From positions 93,760 through 157,759 of the forward strand of contig JAOABX010000004.1 in the NCBI GenBank assembly GCA_026418175.1: a DNA stretch of 64,000 nt, written 5' to 3'. Origin of the DNA: Flavobacteriales bacterium (GTDB lineage Bacteria; Bacteroidota; Bacteroidia; CAIKAF01). Position 1 is the stretch's first letter, and every line of letters begins with the position of its first letter. A program made the position numbers and the translations under genes. Of the stretch, positions 63,101 to 64,000 are shown one piece after another. The notes under the pieces are model-generated. The model did not search any database. It saw nothing but the letters and a program-made list of their open reading frames with translations, and was not told the DNA's origin.

Positions 63101-63263
63101 CATAAAATTTCGCTATCTATGTTTTTTCGTTTCGAACAAACAATACTTAAAACAGTATGATGAATAAAAACACTTTCTTTTTCTAACTGGCTGACAGCAT
63201 ACCTTATAGTAAAACTTAGTGATAAATCGTAAAAAATGTTATTTCATCCTTTACTTATTCAGA

Positions 63264-63271
63264 TATATTTG
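63264..63271 (+). promoter_or_regulatory. Predicted -7 element (TATATTTG) of the last TonB receptor gene
   Basis: Exact TAnnTTTG match 17 bases before the ATG at 63289, in the divergent yidC/receptor region. The -33 region is weak. Confidence 0.5.
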
Positions 63272-63288
63272 TACCCGAATTTGAATGT

Positions 63289-63963
63289 ATGAATAAAATA
63301 TTCCGTTTGACAGCCATTATTGCTGTTTTTTTATCGGCAAACCTACCCATTAAAGCACAAGATAAATTTGGAAGTATCAAAGGAACGGTGTATGATAAAG
63401 CCACCGGCGACCCTGTGCCTTTGGCCAATATTGTTTTAGAAGGGACAAAAATTGGTACAACGACCGATAATAATGGCTTTTTCAGTATTACCCGCCTTTC
63501 ACCGGGTGATTACACGGTAATAATCAAAGTTTTGGGATATAATAAGTTTACGAAAAACATCAAAATTACTGAAGGTAAAGCATTGATAGAAAAGTTTTTC
63601 CTTGAAGAAACTGCCATTGAATTGGGTGGGGTAGAGATTACCCAAGAAAAACAAGAAGCCCGGGAAGAAGTGAAAGTATCGCAGGTAAGTGTAACAGCCG
63701 AAACTATACGAAAAATGCCCAGTGTGGGTGGCGAACCGGATATTGCGCAATATTTACAAGTATTACCCGGAGTGGTAAGTACAGGAGATCAGGGTGGGCA
63801 ATTATACATTCGTGGTGGACCACCCGTACAAAACAAAGTATTATTGGATGGTGCAATTATTTATAACCCATTTCATTCGCTAGGTTTATTTTCAGTATTT
63901 GAAACAGACATTATTCGAAATGCCGATGTATATACCGGAGGATTTGGTGCACAGTATGGGGGC
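63289..63963 (+). CDS. TonB-dependent receptor with carboxypeptidase-regulatory-like domain, partial (5' part)
   Basis: About 225 residues of an outer-membrane receptor: signal peptide (MNKIFRLTAIIAVFLSANLP), a carboxypeptidase-regulatory-like domain (about 27-115, GSIKGTVYDKATGDPVPLAN, TTTDNNGFFSITRLSPGDYT) and the start of the plug (about 140-225, PDIAQYLQVLPGVVSTGDQG, YIRGGPPVQNKVLLDGAIIY, VYTGGFGAQYG). The barrel is missing because the true sequence stops at 63963, where adapter begins; reading on in frame gives LSLIHISEPTRP, a well-known adapter translation. The substrate cannot be guessed. Confidence 0.9.
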
Positions 63964-64000
63964 CTGTCTCTTATACACATCTCCGAGCCCACGAGACCAG
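63964..64000. other. Sequencing adapter (Nextera transposase adapter), not genomic
   Basis: Bases 63964-63982 equal the reverse complement of the Tn5 mosaic end (CTGTCTCTTATACACATCT), and 63983-63997 match the following Nextera read-2 adapter part (CCGAGCCCACGAGAC); 3 further bases end the window. This is an untrimmed library artefact. Confidence 0.97.

Overview
The window is a dense, AT-rich stretch of a Bacteroidota chromosome. It carries no tRNA, rRNA, CRISPR array or phage region. The assignment rests on several independent marks: promoters of the TTTG / TAnnTTTG type; a short primary sigma factor without region 1.1; cargo proteins with type A and type B sorting domains of the type IX secretion system (T9SS); a PorE-like OmpA protein; a type III glutamine synthetase; a fused E1 alpha/beta 2-oxoacid dehydrogenase; and a LytS/LytTR two-component pair with a two-component propeller sensor. 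I cannot name an order or genus from the sequence alone.

Layout. 1-4755: lipopolysaccharide export permease (partial) and tgt on the minus strand, then an overlapping plus-strand run of glycosyltransferase, ECF sigma factor, rsmG and gamma-carbonic anhydrase. 4957-12212: 2-oxoacid dehydrogenase E2, a DEDD exonuclease, the PorE-like protein, and an AraC-type regulator followed by two secreted proteins. 12205-18524: a DprE1-like/UbiA-like pair (polyprenyl-phosphoryl pentose chemistry), a sugar-nucleotide epimerase, a DUF4403 lipoprotein, folK and a deoxynucleoside kinase. 18594-24997: an OmpA/TPR lipoprotein, a small secreted protein and a 1403-residue T9SS type B protein. 25041-26122: an apparently intact IS30-family element. 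26239-32690: a thioredoxin-like protein, rpsO-pnp, rpoD, rpe and a short-chain dehydrogenase. 32861-36320: a response regulator without its phosphoacceptor, a T9SS protein, a transglutaminase-like protein and a second ECF sigma factor. 36455-50710: glutamine synthetase III, a lipoprotein, a TPR protein, recA, bcp, a GroES-like gene, nth, a TonB receptor, a PhoX-like T9SS protein, a beta-CASP nuclease, glutathione peroxidase and cyclophilin. 50830-59398: the E1 fusion, then a LytS-type kinase and LytTR regulator divergent from two unknown secreted proteins. 59451-63963: YifB/ComM, YidC and a truncated TonB receptor.

How the genes fit together. Much of the window serves the cell envelope: LPS export, YidC insertion, T9SS cargo with its PorE-like anchor, TonB receptors and lipoproteins. 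The rest is core information processing (rpsO, pnp, rpoD, recA, nth, rsmG, tgt). The best candidate for a little-described system is at 52943-59398. There a propeller-type sensor kinase and its LytTR regulator face two secreted proteins of unknown family across a 213-bp intergenic region containing a 13-bp perfect inverted repeat and 9-bp motifs repeated at 21-bp spacing. Other points of note are a phosphoacceptor-less response regulator, a 25-bp palindrome before the AraC gene, and an inverted repeat that covers the annotated start of an ECF sigma gene.

Quality warning. The last 37 bases (63964-64000) match the Nextera transposase adapter and are not genomic. The final gene is therefore cut at an artefact.
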